NCBI GenBank assembly: GCA_023247135.1
Contig: JAHFHB010000027.1
Coordinates: 1-12,697, forward strand
DNA: 12,697 bases
Source: Candidatus Omnitrophota bacterium
GTDB taxonomy: Bacteria; Omnitrophota; Omnitrophia; Omnitrophales; Aquincolibacteriaceae
Direction: 5' to 3'
Shown here: one piece after another, positions 5,913 through 12,517 of the stretch
Position numbering within the stretch: position 1 is the stretch's first letter
How the letters are laid out: each line of letters starts with the position of its first letter
Program-made: the position numbers and the translations under genes
Notes under the pieces: model-generated
What the model saw: the letters and a program-made list of their open reading frames with translations, nothing else
Told to the model about the DNA's origin: nothing
Databases searched by the model: none

Positions 5913-5965
5913 CAATTTTTCGCAGCGCGCGTTAGCGCGCTGCTTTCAATGAAAAATTGGTGCCG
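5907..5965. repeat. Inverted repeat that duplicates the tRNA-Leu 3' end
   Basis: CGGCACCAATTTTTC (5907-5921) is repeated in inverse as GAAAAATTGGTGCCG (5951-5965). The second arm contains the tRNA-Leu acceptor end and CCA. Between them GCAGCGCGC-GTTA-GCGCGCTGC (5922-5943) is another perfect 9-base-arm hairpin. The first arm shares CGGCAC with the 3' arm of the neighbouring 46-base hairpin, so the two folds compete. Confidence 0.8.
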
Positions 5966-6044
5966 AGGAGGGGATTTGAACCCCTACAGGGTTGCCCCCG
6001 CTGGACCCTGAATCCAGTGCGTCTGCCAATTTCGCCACCTCGGC
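5958..6044 (-). tRNA. tRNA-Leu (anticodon CAG)
   Basis: Acceptor GCCGAGG pairs with CCTCGGC, discriminator A, with an encoded CCA. The anticodon stem CTGGA/TCCAG encloses loop TTCAGGG, giving anticodon CAG. An extended variable arm (class II, about 87 nt in all) and T-arm AGGGG-TTCAAAT-CCCCT confirm leucine type. Confidence 0.95.
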
Positions 6045-6055
6045 CCGAGTGAATC

Positions 6056-6129
6056 TGGGCGATTCAGGACTTGAACCTGAGACCCCACGCATGTGAAGCG
6101 TGTGCTCTAACCAACTGAGCTAATCGCCC
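6056..6129 (-). tRNA. tRNA-Val (anticodon CAC)
   Basis: Acceptor GGGCGAT pairs with ATCGCCC, discriminator A. D-arm GCTC...GAGC, anticodon stem CACGC/GCGTG with loop TTCACAT (anticodon CAC), T-arm TCAGG-TTCAAGT-CCTGA. Unlike the adjacent tRNA-Leu, the 3' CCA is not encoded (GATT follows), so it must be added by nucleotidyltransferase. The two genes are 11 bases apart and probably cotranscribed. Confidence 0.95.
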
Positions 6130-6149
6130 TTTAAAAATTATTCAAAGAA

Positions 6150-6704
6150 CTACGCGCGGCCGAGATATTCGCCCGTTTCCGTATTGACTTTGATGTCAGT
6201 GCCCTGCTCCACAAAAAGCGGAACCTGCAGTTTAAGGCCTGTTTCGCAGGTCGCCGGCTTCACCGCATTGGAGACTGAGTCCCCTTTCAAGGCAGGCGGC
6301 GAGTCGGTCACTTTTAAAATCACGCTTTTGGGCAGTTCCGCCAGCACCGGCCGGTCCTCATGAAAATCGATTTTGATTTCCATGTTCTCTTTCAGGTAAT
6401 ACTTGCCGTCGCCGATCAAGTCAGCGCTCAGCACCATGGAGTTATAGTTTTCCATGTCCATGAAATGAAAACCCTGATCGTCATGATATAAAAACTGGCA
6501 CACCTTGGAATCGAGGCTGACGCGCTCCACGTTGTCGGTGGATGCAAAGCGGTTTTGAATAATCCGGCCGTTCTTGAGGTTTTTCATGGAAACACGCACG
6601 AACGCGCGCAAGTTACCCGGCGTACGATGTTCAAAATCAAGAATGACGTATAAATCCCCCTGATAAAGGATGGTTGCGCCCTTGCGTAAATCATTCGCCA
6701 TCAT
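6150..6704 (-). CDS. efp: Translation elongation factor P
   Basis: A 184-residue protein of standard EF-P length, which enters the ribosome E-site to relieve stalling at proline runs. Three beta domains are visible: an N-terminal KOW-like domain (ANDLRKGATILYQGDLYVIL), an OB domain with the STDNVERV segment, and a C-terminal OB domain ending KVNTETGEYLGRA. The KGD...KPATCETGLKLQVPLFV signature is clear. The tip loop reads HRTPGNLRAF; by alignment with E. coli KPGKGQAF, the modified Lys34 position is Asn31, neither Lys nor the Arg of the rhamnosylated type. Two ATGs are adjacent at 6704 and 6701; AGGAGG lies about 10 bases upstream of the first. It follows aroA on the same strand after a 66-base gap and precedes two tRNA genes. 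Confidence 0.96.
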   Translation of the reverse strand: MMANDLRKGATILYQGDLYVILDFEHRTPGNLRAFVRVSMKNLKNGRIIQNRFASTDNVERVSLDSKVCQFLYHDDQGFHFMDMENYNSMVLSADLIGDGKYYLKENMEIKIDFHEDRPVLAELPKSVILKVTDSPPALKGDSVSNAVKPATCETGLKLQVPLFVEQGTDIKVNTETGEYLGRA

Positions 6705-6770
6705 AGCCTTAAATCCTCCTGAGAAATTGAAAGGGGGTGATTTTAGCAGAAGCCTTTTAAAAAAGCTACT

Positions 6771-8072
6771 TTAGAAAGCACCGCGGCGCAGGCTTTCAAA
6801 TGCGCCTTGAAAACCGGGAAATGAGGTGGCAATGCAGTCGGTGTCATGAATCACGATTTCGCCGTCAGCCGCAAGGCTTGCCAGCGCCATGCTCATCGCG
6901 GTCCGGTGATCGCCAAAGCTTTGAACTTCGGCGCCATGGAAGCGGGCCACGCCTCGGATCATACAGCCATCCGGCAATTCTTTGAGCTCCCCGCCGGCCG
7001 CGTTCAGATTCGTCACCATCGACAGGATCCGGTCAGTTTCCTTGACCCTGAGTTCTTCCGCTCCGCTGATTAAACTCTCCCCTTCACTGAGCGCCATCAC
7101 AGTCATAAGAATCGGGAGCTCATCGATTAAGCTAGGGATTTCAGCGCCCGTGATGCGCGTGCCGCTCAGCCGCTTGCCCTCAACCAAAATCGTACCGACA
7201 GGTTCCGGCAAAGCGGTTTCGGTCTCAACCCGGATCGTGGCACCCATACGCTCTAAAACACCCAGAAGTCCTGTGCGCAGCGGGTTAAGGCCGACATGGT
7301 TAATGCGCACCTTGGAACCCGGAAGCATCGCGGCGCCGGCGATAAAAAAAGCGGCGGCGGAAAAGTCTCCTGGAATTTTAAAGGAGAGCGGATTCAACCG
7401 GGCGGTCTTGCGGACACAAAGCCAGCCGTTTTCCTTAAAAAAATCGGCACCGGCGGCTTCAAACATTTTTTCTGTATGGTCGCGCGAGGCCCGCGGTTCC
7501 CGTACCCGCGTCACGCCATCGGCATACAAACCAGCCAGCAAAATCGCGGATTTCACCTGCGCGCTGGCCAAATGGTTTTCGAAATCAATGCCTTTTAGTT
7601 TGCCGCCATGCATGGAAAGCGGCGCAAAATTAGCGCCGTCTTTGCCTTTGATTTGCGCGCCCATCTGCTTGAGCGGGCCGGTCACCCGCTTCATGGGCCT
7701 GGAAGTCAGCGAGTCATCCCCGGTCAGCGTACAGTCAAAGCGCTGTCCCGCCAGAATCCCCAGAAGCAGGCGCATGCTGGTTCCCGAATTCCCAAGGTAG
7801 AGTTCCCGCGCCGGTTTCTGCAACCCCTGGAGCCCGGCACCGCGGATACGGACGCGCTTTTGATCAGGCGTGTACACTGCCTGAACACCCATGGCCTGAA
7901 ACGCACCCAGCGTGTGCAGGCAGTCTTCGGCATCCAGAAAATGCGTGAATTCACTCTGGCCTTCTGCCAGCGCGCCCAGCATGACGGCGCGGTGTGAAAT
8001 CGACTTGTCGCCGGGCGGGCTAAAATCGCCGGCAAGAACTCCGCGTTGATTAAAGGAAAGAGTACGGGTCAT
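6771..8072 (-). CDS. aroA: 3-phosphoshikimate 1-carboxyvinyltransferase (EPSP synthase)
   Basis: Transfers the enolpyruvyl group of PEP to shikimate-3-phosphate, the sixth step of the shikimate pathway to chorismate, in the cytoplasm. The 433-residue length is typical. Motifs in order: PPGDKSISHRA (Lys23, Ser24, Arg28), LYLGNSGTSMRLL (94-98, PEP and glyphosate-contact loop), TSRPMKR (Arg125), SAQVKSA (Ser170, Gln172), the catalytic DELP (Asp317), KETDR (Lys344, Glu345, Arg348) and GDHRTAMS (Arg390). All expected active-site residues are present. The ATG overlaps the stop codon of the upstream coiled-coil gene by four bases (ATGA), indicating translational coupling in an operon. The NSGT form of the PEP loop differs from NAGT of E. 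coli; I draw no conclusion about inhibitor sensitivity. Confidence 0.98.
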   Translation of the reverse strand: MTRTLSFNQRGVLAGDFSPPGDKSISHRAVMLGALAEGQSEFTHFLDAEDCLHTLGAFQAMGVQAVYTPDQKRVRIRGAGLQGLQKPARELYLGNSGTSMRLLLGILAGQRFDCTLTGDDSLTSRPMKRVTGPLKQMGAQIKGKDGANFAPLSMHGGKLKGIDFENHLASAQVKSAILLAGLYADGVTRVREPRASRDHTEKMFEAAGADFFKENGWLCVRKTARLNPLSFKIPGDFSAAAFFIAGAAMLPGSKVRINHVGLNPLRTGLLGVLERMGATIRVETETALPEPVGTILVEGKRLSGTRITGAEIPSLIDELPILMTVMALSEGESLISGAEELRVKETDRILSMVTNLNAAGGELKELPDGCMIRGVARFHGAEVQSFGDHRTAMSMALASLAADGEIVIHDTDCIATSFPGFQGAFESLRRGAF

Positions 8073-8722
8073 GCCGCAGAGCTGACATCATCGCCTACTT
8101 GCGGGCCGTCTGAAGCGGATTTCACGATATGCGCTTTTGCAAAACCGGAGTCGATTTGTTCAACACGCAGGACGGCAACTCTTGTCTTGCCGCGATCCAC
8201 CACCAGAGAATCCCCAACCTGAACACTGCTGTCCACAGGGTTGATGATGAGAAATTCAAATTGAGCGTTGACAGTCCGGACTTTCATGGGCCCCGCCGCA
8301 GTTCCCGACACCGCTTGTTTCAAGGCAATTTCCTTGGACTTGGCAAGTTCCGCTTTCAAAGCGGCGGCGGAATCCTGAGCCGCCTTGAGTTCCAGGCGGG
8401 CGGCCTCAAGGTCTTTCTGCCCCGCCTGGAAGGTGCTTTCCCGGTCCAGGAGGTCTTTGAGCACTTCCTTGAGTTTGGCCTGCACTGTTTTTTTCTCTTC
8501 AAGCGCCGCGTCGCGTTCTTTCTCGACCGCTTCAACGCGCTCCCGCAACTGCACCATGGAAGCTTCCAGCGTATCCATTTTTTTATGTTCGTGAGAATAT
8601 TTGACGGTTAAATAACCGGCTGCCGCGGCGGAGCCAAGCGCCAGCACAAAGGCAATTTTGATCAGACTGGGCGTAAAGCCGGTATCCGGTTTTTTATGCA
8701 GGTAGCTCAAGGGTTCGTCCAT
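8069..8722 (-). CDS. Membrane-anchored coiled-coil protein with C-terminal beta domain
   Basis: A 217-residue protein without a named family. From the ATG at 8722 (ribosome site AAAGGA nine bases upstream; the frame stays open further but without a start signal), residues about 20-40 form one membrane segment (LIKIAFVLALGSAAAAGYLT). Residues about 45-135 form a long charged coiled coil rich in Glu, Lys and Ala, and 147-213 form a small beta domain (AQFEFLIINPVDSSVQVGDS, then VLRVEQIDSGFAKAHIV, then GPQVGDDV). The repeated VQVGD/PQVGD turns are typical of small beta-barrel domains at the end of envelope coiled-coil proteins. Orientation is probably a short cytoplasmic tail with the coil and barrel outside. 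It overlaps aroA by four bases and follows the LMF-like gene by 55 bases, so it belongs to the same operon. An envelope structural or scaffold role is a guess. Confidence 0.8.
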   Translation of the reverse strand: MDEPLSYLHKKPDTGFTPSLIKIAFVLALGSAAAAGYLTVKYSHEHKKMDTLEASMVQLRERVEAVEKERDAALEEKKTVQAKLKEVLKDLLDRESTFQAGQKDLEAARLELKAAQDSAAALKAELAKSKEIALKQAVSGTAAGPMKVRTVNAQFEFLIINPVDSSVQVGDSLVVDRGKTRVAVLRVEQIDSGFAKAHIVKSASDGPQVGDDVSSAA

Positions 8723-8777
8723 AAATGATTCCTTTCGTGAAGTGAGCTGCGATGATAACACAGCGCCGCTATGATTT

Positions 8778-10280
8778 TCAACCGCCCGTCCGCGACACCG
8801 CAGGCGCATATTCCCCCACGAGCGTGCGCTGCCACCAGGCGCCTGTGCGACGTTTCGTCTCCGGGTCCGTAAACCGGTAGTCGTAAACCAAAGCCCGCAA
8901 ATACCGCGGCGCTCTCGCGGGAAACGGGTTATTCTTCAGCAGTCCCAGAACCGGCTGACTCTCAAACAAAATCTGTTTCATCAGCCCCAACACCCAGGCA
9001 TTCTGGCGCAGCGTGCCAAGCGCTGCAAACCACATCTGCCAATCCAGGCGAGGCTGGTGCGGCGCCACGAATTCAGGACGCTTCAGGGGATCGCCGGGCT
9101 TCCAGCGAAACTCATACGGCAGCCAGGTCTGTCCATCCAGCGAACCTTCCAAAACAATCTCGTGGCGCTCTTTCGTCATGACCGCAAAAAGGCCGTAATG
9201 ATTCGTCAGGCAGAAGGGGCTGGCGGCAGCCATCACGCGTTTGAGCGGCTTAAGTTCGGCCAAGCGCACGTTCAGCGTCTCTAAAAAAATAACTCCGCTG
9301 AACAGTAAAAGGATGCCAAGCAGCGCCCTTGAAATACAGCGCCGGATCATCGGCCACGGCGTACTGCGTGCCGGCACCAAAAATTCGGGCGGCACACCTT
9401 GGGGCCCGCTTCCCAGAAAACCGTCATCGAGCAGCCACAGTGCTAAAACAATCGTCAAATAATTAAAAAAAGCAAAATTTCCGGTCGCAATCAAAATCAC
9501 CTGAAAAATCACCTGCCCGGCAAAACAAATCAGCCGCCCGCGCCGGCCCGTCCAGATCAGCCAGGGCAACCCGAGTTCAACTGCGAACATGATGAGCGCC
9601 GCGGCTTTGTGAAAATCAGGCGACAGCCCGTTCAGATACCAGCCTGTCCAGGCCGGCAGAGGTGTTGTCCAGTAGTGATAGGTCAATGCCGTCAAGTTTC
9701 CCCAGGAGACATCGCCGCTGAGTAATTTCACCGCTCCGGACCCGATCATCAGCCGGAAAAATAACCAGCGGAAAAGAAAAACCAAAAACGCATCGGGCTC
9801 ATGGGCTTCGGAAGGTTTGTCCCAAAGCGTCCAGGGAGCCGCCCACAGCGCGAGAAAACCGGCCTCCAGAAGCAGGCAGTCCCATTGAAAGCTCAGAAAA
9901 ATCTGGCCGGCGTGCATCAAGGACAGGTACAGGGCCCAGACCCAAAACAAGCAGAACCGCGGCAAAACTCCCGCAAAAAGGAGTAGGGAAAAAACAATTC
10001 CGGCGGCACAGAGGCCTTGCAGAAAAACCGTATCTGAACGGAACCAGGCCAGGGTGGGCACCAGCCAAAAACGGTTTGCGCCGGTCACGGAGGCGATGTA
10101 TTTAAAAAATTCGCCCGCCGGTAAAATACCCTGCTCGCCGATGAGACCCGGAATTTGCGGCCAAAGCGAAAGAAAGGCCGCCGCATAAACCAGCGCCAGC
10201 GCGCGAATAAAAACGAAAGCCGTCTTTCGAGCGGGAACGACTTTACACCTTGAGCGGAGCATCGAATAGTTTTTTGCCAT
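8778..10280 (-). CDS. Lipase maturation factor (LMF1-like) multi-pass membrane protein
   Basis: A 500-residue membrane protein resembling the lipase maturation factor family, named for vertebrate LMF1, an ER protein needed for lipase folding; bacterial members have no established role. Family-like segments: FLSLWPQIPGLIGEQGILPA (37-56), SFQWDCLLLEAGFLA (130-144), WGNLTALTYHYWTTPLPAWT (193-212), ATGNFAFFNYLTIVLALWLL (265-284) and, in the soluble C-terminal part, APHQPRLDWQMWFAALGTL. Several hydrophobic helices fill residues about 20-345; the last about 155 residues form a globular domain. The first ATG (10280) overlaps the amidohydrolase gene by 38 bases; a second at 10262 is equally possible, and neither has a good ribosome site. 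Context is an operon of amidohydrolase, this gene, the coiled-coil gene and aroA. Confidence 0.88.
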   Translation of the reverse strand: MAKNYSMLRSRCKVVPARKTAFVFIRALALVYAAAFLSLWPQIPGLIGEQGILPAGEFFKYIASVTGANRFWLVPTLAWFRSDTVFLQGLCAAGIVFSLLLFAGVLPRFCLFWVWALYLSLMHAGQIFLSFQWDCLLLEAGFLALWAAPWTLWDKPSEAHEPDAFLVFLFRWLFFRLMIGSGAVKLLSGDVSWGNLTALTYHYWTTPLPAWTGWYLNGLSPDFHKAAALIMFAVELGLPWLIWTGRRGRLICFAGQVIFQVILIATGNFAFFNYLTIVLALWLLDDGFLGSGPQGVPPEFLVPARSTPWPMIRRCISRALLGILLLFSGVIFLETLNVRLAELKPLKRVMAAASPFCLTNHYGLFAVMTKERHEIVLEGSLDGQTWLPYEFRWKPGDPLKRPEFVAPHQPRLDWQMWFAALGTLRQNAWVLGLMKQILFESQPVLGLLKNNPFPARAPRYLRALVYDYRFTDPETKRRTGAWWQRTLVGEYAPAVSRTGG

Positions 10281-11256
10281 TCTCGCTGTAGATTTTTTTA
10301 AGCACCGGCCAATCCAAATTCAAGCCGCGCAAAACCATGCCTGGAATTTCTTGAAAAGAATATTCTTTCTGTTCAAGCATGCTGCGGTAAGCCCGAAGCA
10401 TACTGGCCATCCACGCCGGAGTCTTGTAAGCCTCATTCGTGACCACCAGATCCGTGCCGAATAAAATGCGGTCCTGATAACGCGTCACAAAGTCGCGGAA
10501 TTGCGCGGATTGCAGCGTGATGCGCACCATGGCTTCCTTGAGAAAATCAATGAAGCCGAAACTGGTATCCAGGTAGAGATTAGGATACGTTTTCATCAGC
10601 CGCTCAAGCCGTTCAAGATTAGACACCGAAAGGCAGAAATGCGGACAGACCACGGGCAGCGACGGATGCGCCCGCAGCACTTGTTCAAACTCTTCGAGAT
10701 AAAGACCGGTATTGACGTGCATGACGACCGGCAGCCGGTGCGCTTCGCAGTAGCGGTAAACCTCGTCCATCCCGGCATCGTTCAAGGCGGTTTGATGAAA
10801 AAATTGGTGCCCGCCGTACAGCTTGAGCCCGTGCGCGCCCAAATGCACGTAATCTTTCAATTTTTCAAGCTTTGCCGGATCCGCGGGGTCCAGCGTGGGC
10901 ACCGCGATGAATTGCGCGGGAAAGCGGGCGGCCAGTTCAAGAACTTCCAGATTGTTTTCATCCGTGTGCCGGAACCCCGTTTGCCCCGGAACCAAGGTGG
11001 CTTCCGGGCTGCCCAAAAGAACGGTGCGGGTGATTTTTTCCTTGCCGGCTTCCGCGGCGTAACGCAGGGCAGCGGCGCCCGAAATCACGTGTTCATGGGC
11101 ATTCATGATTTTTAAAAAGCCAAGCCCCGCCTCTTTATCGCCTGAAAAGAGATAATGCGCAAAAAAAATAACCACGCCAAGAAAAAAACAAACCTGGAAG
11201 GCGGCGGCGGAAATCGAGCGCAGGAATTGCCGCAGAATCGTGTAGGGTGTCTGCAT
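10243..11256 (-). CDS. Membrane-anchored amidohydrolase (metal-dependent TIM-barrel hydrolase)
   Basis: A 337-residue amidohydrolase-2-like protein. From the ATG at 11256: an N-terminal membrane segment (about 15-37, AAAFQVCFFLGVVIFFAHYL), then a barrel with metal ligands in the expected order: His54-x-His56 (NAHEHV), His180 (VVMHVNTG), His206 (VCPHFCLS) and Asp269 (ILFGTDLVV). Lys145 in HGLKLYGG is a possible bridging lysine. Such enzymes hydrolyse or decarboxylate small ring or amide substrates; the substrate here is unknown. The membrane anchor is unusual, since most relatives are soluble and cytoplasmic. An upstream in-frame TTG at 11292 is possible but the ATG starts more naturally before the anchor. 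It is the first gene of the operon leading to the LMF-like gene, which overlaps its 3' end, and is divergent from the MORN-repeat gene. Confidence 0.88.
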   Translation of the reverse strand: MQTPYTILRQFLRSISAAAFQVCFFLGVVIFFAHYLFSGDKEAGLGFLKIMNAHEHVISGAAALRYAAEAGKEKITRTVLLGSPEATLVPGQTGFRHTDENNLEVLELAARFPAQFIAVPTLDPADPAKLEKLKDYVHLGAHGLKLYGGHQFFHQTALNDAGMDEVYRYCEAHRLPVVMHVNTGLYLEEFEQVLRAHPSLPVVCPHFCLSVSNLERLERLMKTYPNLYLDTSFGFIDFLKEAMVRITLQSAQFRDFVTRYQDRILFGTDLVVTNEAYKTPAWMASMLRAYRSMLEQKEYSFQEIPGMVLRGLNLDWPVLKKIYSENGKKLFDAPLKV

Positions 11257-11325
11257 GGGTACAGATATCGGCCAATTCCCGTATGCGGTCAAGTCCCCGC
11301 GTCAAATTTAATTTCGGGTCCCCAC

Positions 11326-11354
11326 TTGAAAGAAATCCGCGAACTGCCGATAAT
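11326..11354 (+). promoter_or_regulatory. Promoter of the MORN-repeat gene, probably leaderless
   Basis: TTGAAA (11326-11331) and GATAAT (11349-11354) are 17 bases apart, each 5/6 to consensus. The -10 ends five bases before the ATG at 11360, so the transcript should begin at or next to the start codon. Only a weak GAG precedes the ATG. Confidence 0.6.
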
Positions 11355-11359
11355 GAGAC

Positions 11360-12100
11360 ATGCGTTTTATAAAATTGGCCGCTCTATTCTGCCTGTTTTT
11401 TTCAGTGTGTCCGGGAGCCTACCCTGCGCCGGCTCACCGCCATGCCTCCGGAAAGGTCAAGGCTTTTTACCATGATGGCCAGCTGGAATCGGAGAAAACT
11501 TACCGCAGCGGCGTTCTGCATGGACCGGCGAAAGTATACTACCCCAACGGAACATTGGCATGGGAAGGCAATTACGCCGACGGCCGCCTCGATGGGCAGG
11601 CTAAAGCGTATTCAAACAGCGGAAAATTACTGGCGCTGAGGACTTATCTTGACGGTATTGAAAACGGCGAGGCGACCCTTTACAACGAGGAAGGGCTGCT
11701 GCTCTCCAAATTGCCGGTCGAACATTCAAGACTCGAGGGCATCGCGAAATATTATCTCGAGGGAACCCGGCTGGTCAAAACAGAAACCTATGCCCAGGGT
11801 TTGAAAAACGGAAACGTGTCCTACCTCGGCCGCGAGGGCGAGGTGAAATCGACTCAACAATACCGCCAGGGCAAACTTGTGGGGAACATTCAGCTAAAAC
11901 CTTCAGAAAGCGCCGCTCCCCCGGTCGCTGCGCCTGCGGAAGTACCACCAGCGCCTGTACCGGCAGCCGCAGCGGCAGCAAAACCTGCTGCCCCCAGCCA
12001 ACCCGCAGCCCCGGCGCCCAAGGCCGCACCCGCTCCGAAGGAGCCTGCCGCAGAGGCTCCCGCGGCTCAAGTCCCGGCGGAAAAATCTAAAGCCGCCTGA
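11360..12100 (+). CDS. Secreted MORN-repeat (YwqK-like) protein with Ala/Pro-rich tail
   Basis: A 246-residue exported protein. Residues 1 to about 23 are a signal peptide (MRFIKLAALFCLFFSVCPGA), probably cleaved near YPAPA. Residues about 31-176 contain six repeats of about 24 residues of the MORN_2/YwqK kind. Each has a Y/F-x-x-x-G-x-L strand and ends in a turn such as GVLHG, GRLDG, GIENG, RLEG, GLKNG or GKLVG. Residues about 182-246 are low-complexity Ala/Pro/Lys, resembling a flexible wall- or peptidoglycan-spanning linker. MORN_2 proteins are widespread in Gram-negative bacteria and usually of unknown function; some are labelled antitoxins by annotation transfer, which a secreted protein does not support. 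It is the only large plus-strand gene here, divergent from the amidohydrolase operon and convergent with the TPR gene. Confidence 0.87.
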   Translation: MRFIKLAALFCLFFSVCPGAYPAPAHRHASGKVKAFYHDGQLESEKTYRSGVLHGPAKVYYPNGTLAWEGNYADGRLDGQAKAYSNSGKLLALRTYLDGIENGEATLYNEEGLLLSKLPVEHSRLEGIAKYYLEGTRLVKTETYAQGLKNGNVSYLGREGEVKSTQQYRQGKLVGNIQLKPSESAAPPVAAPAEVPPAPVPAAAAAAKPAAPSQPAAPAPKAAPAPKEPAAEAPAAQVPAEKSKAA

Positions 12101-12103
12101 ATC

Positions 12104-12517
12104 TCACGTTTTACCGGCTTTCTTTTTTCCCTGCCGCGTTCCAGCCGGCTCACCATTTTTCAACGCTTCGATCATTTTTAAAAATGCGGGCTCTTGGCGT
12201 AACCGGGCAAGATCCGGATCATGCAGCATGTGCTTAAAATCGCTGTACCCGAGTTTCAGGGAAAGCTCCAGGCTTTTCAGCGCCTCGCCGTTCTGCCGGA
12301 CCAGCGCCTGACTGCAGGCCAGGTTATAGAAAACAATGGGGTCTTGCGGGCAAAGGCGGGCCAGCCTCAAATCCATTTCGAGCCCTTTTTCAAAAAGATC
12401 ACTGGCCGTGTACGCTTCGGCAAGCGCGCTGAGCGCTTCGACGTAATCGGGCGAGCGGCTGACGATCGGTTCCAGAAATTTTATCTCAAAACCGTGCTTG
12501 TCATTTTTGCGAATCAT
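12104..12517 (-). CDS. Small TPR-like protein
   Basis: A 137-residue helical protein with about two tetratricopeptide-like repeats: ALSALAEAYTASDLFEKGLE (about 28-47) and PIVFYNLACSQALVRQNGEA LKSLELSLKLGY (about 60-91), followed by a further helical segment (LHDPDLARLRQEPAFLKMIE) common at the end of TPR proteins. The tail is basic (RQGKKKAGK). The ATG at 12517 has AGGAG eight bases upstream, and this ribosome site lies inside the end of tsaE. The genes overlap by 17 bases, so translation is probably coupled. TPRs mediate protein contacts; partner unknown. Confidence 0.82.
   Translation of the reverse strand: MIRKNDKHGFEIKFLEPIVSRSPDYVEALSALAEAYTASDLFEKGLEMDLRLARLCPQDPIVFYNLACSQALVRQNGEALKSLELSLKLGYSDFKHMLHDPDLARLRQEPAFLKMIEALKNGEPAGTRQGKKKAGKT

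Larger units (their letters stand above)
5628..5957. other. Gene-free spacer packed with inverted repeats
   Basis: About 330 bases between smpB and tRNA-Leu without a credible gene. It holds at least five separate perfect palindromes or hairpins. Besides the ones listed individually, AGCGCTT (5639-5645) and AAGCGCT (5695-5701) enclose a further perfect hairpin CTTCGTTG-ATTG-CAACGAAG (5643-5662). CACATTTTT (5832-5840) pairs with AAAAATGTG (5846-5854). Confidence 0.8.

Noticed and set aside
6982..7800. 272-residue plus-strand open frame
   Set aside because: It lies entirely antisense to aroA, whose motifs are all intact; a shadow frame caused by codon bias.
10501..11115. 204-residue plus-strand open frame
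   Set aside because: Antisense to the amidohydrolase gene with all its metal ligands; no supporting start signal or recognisable domain.
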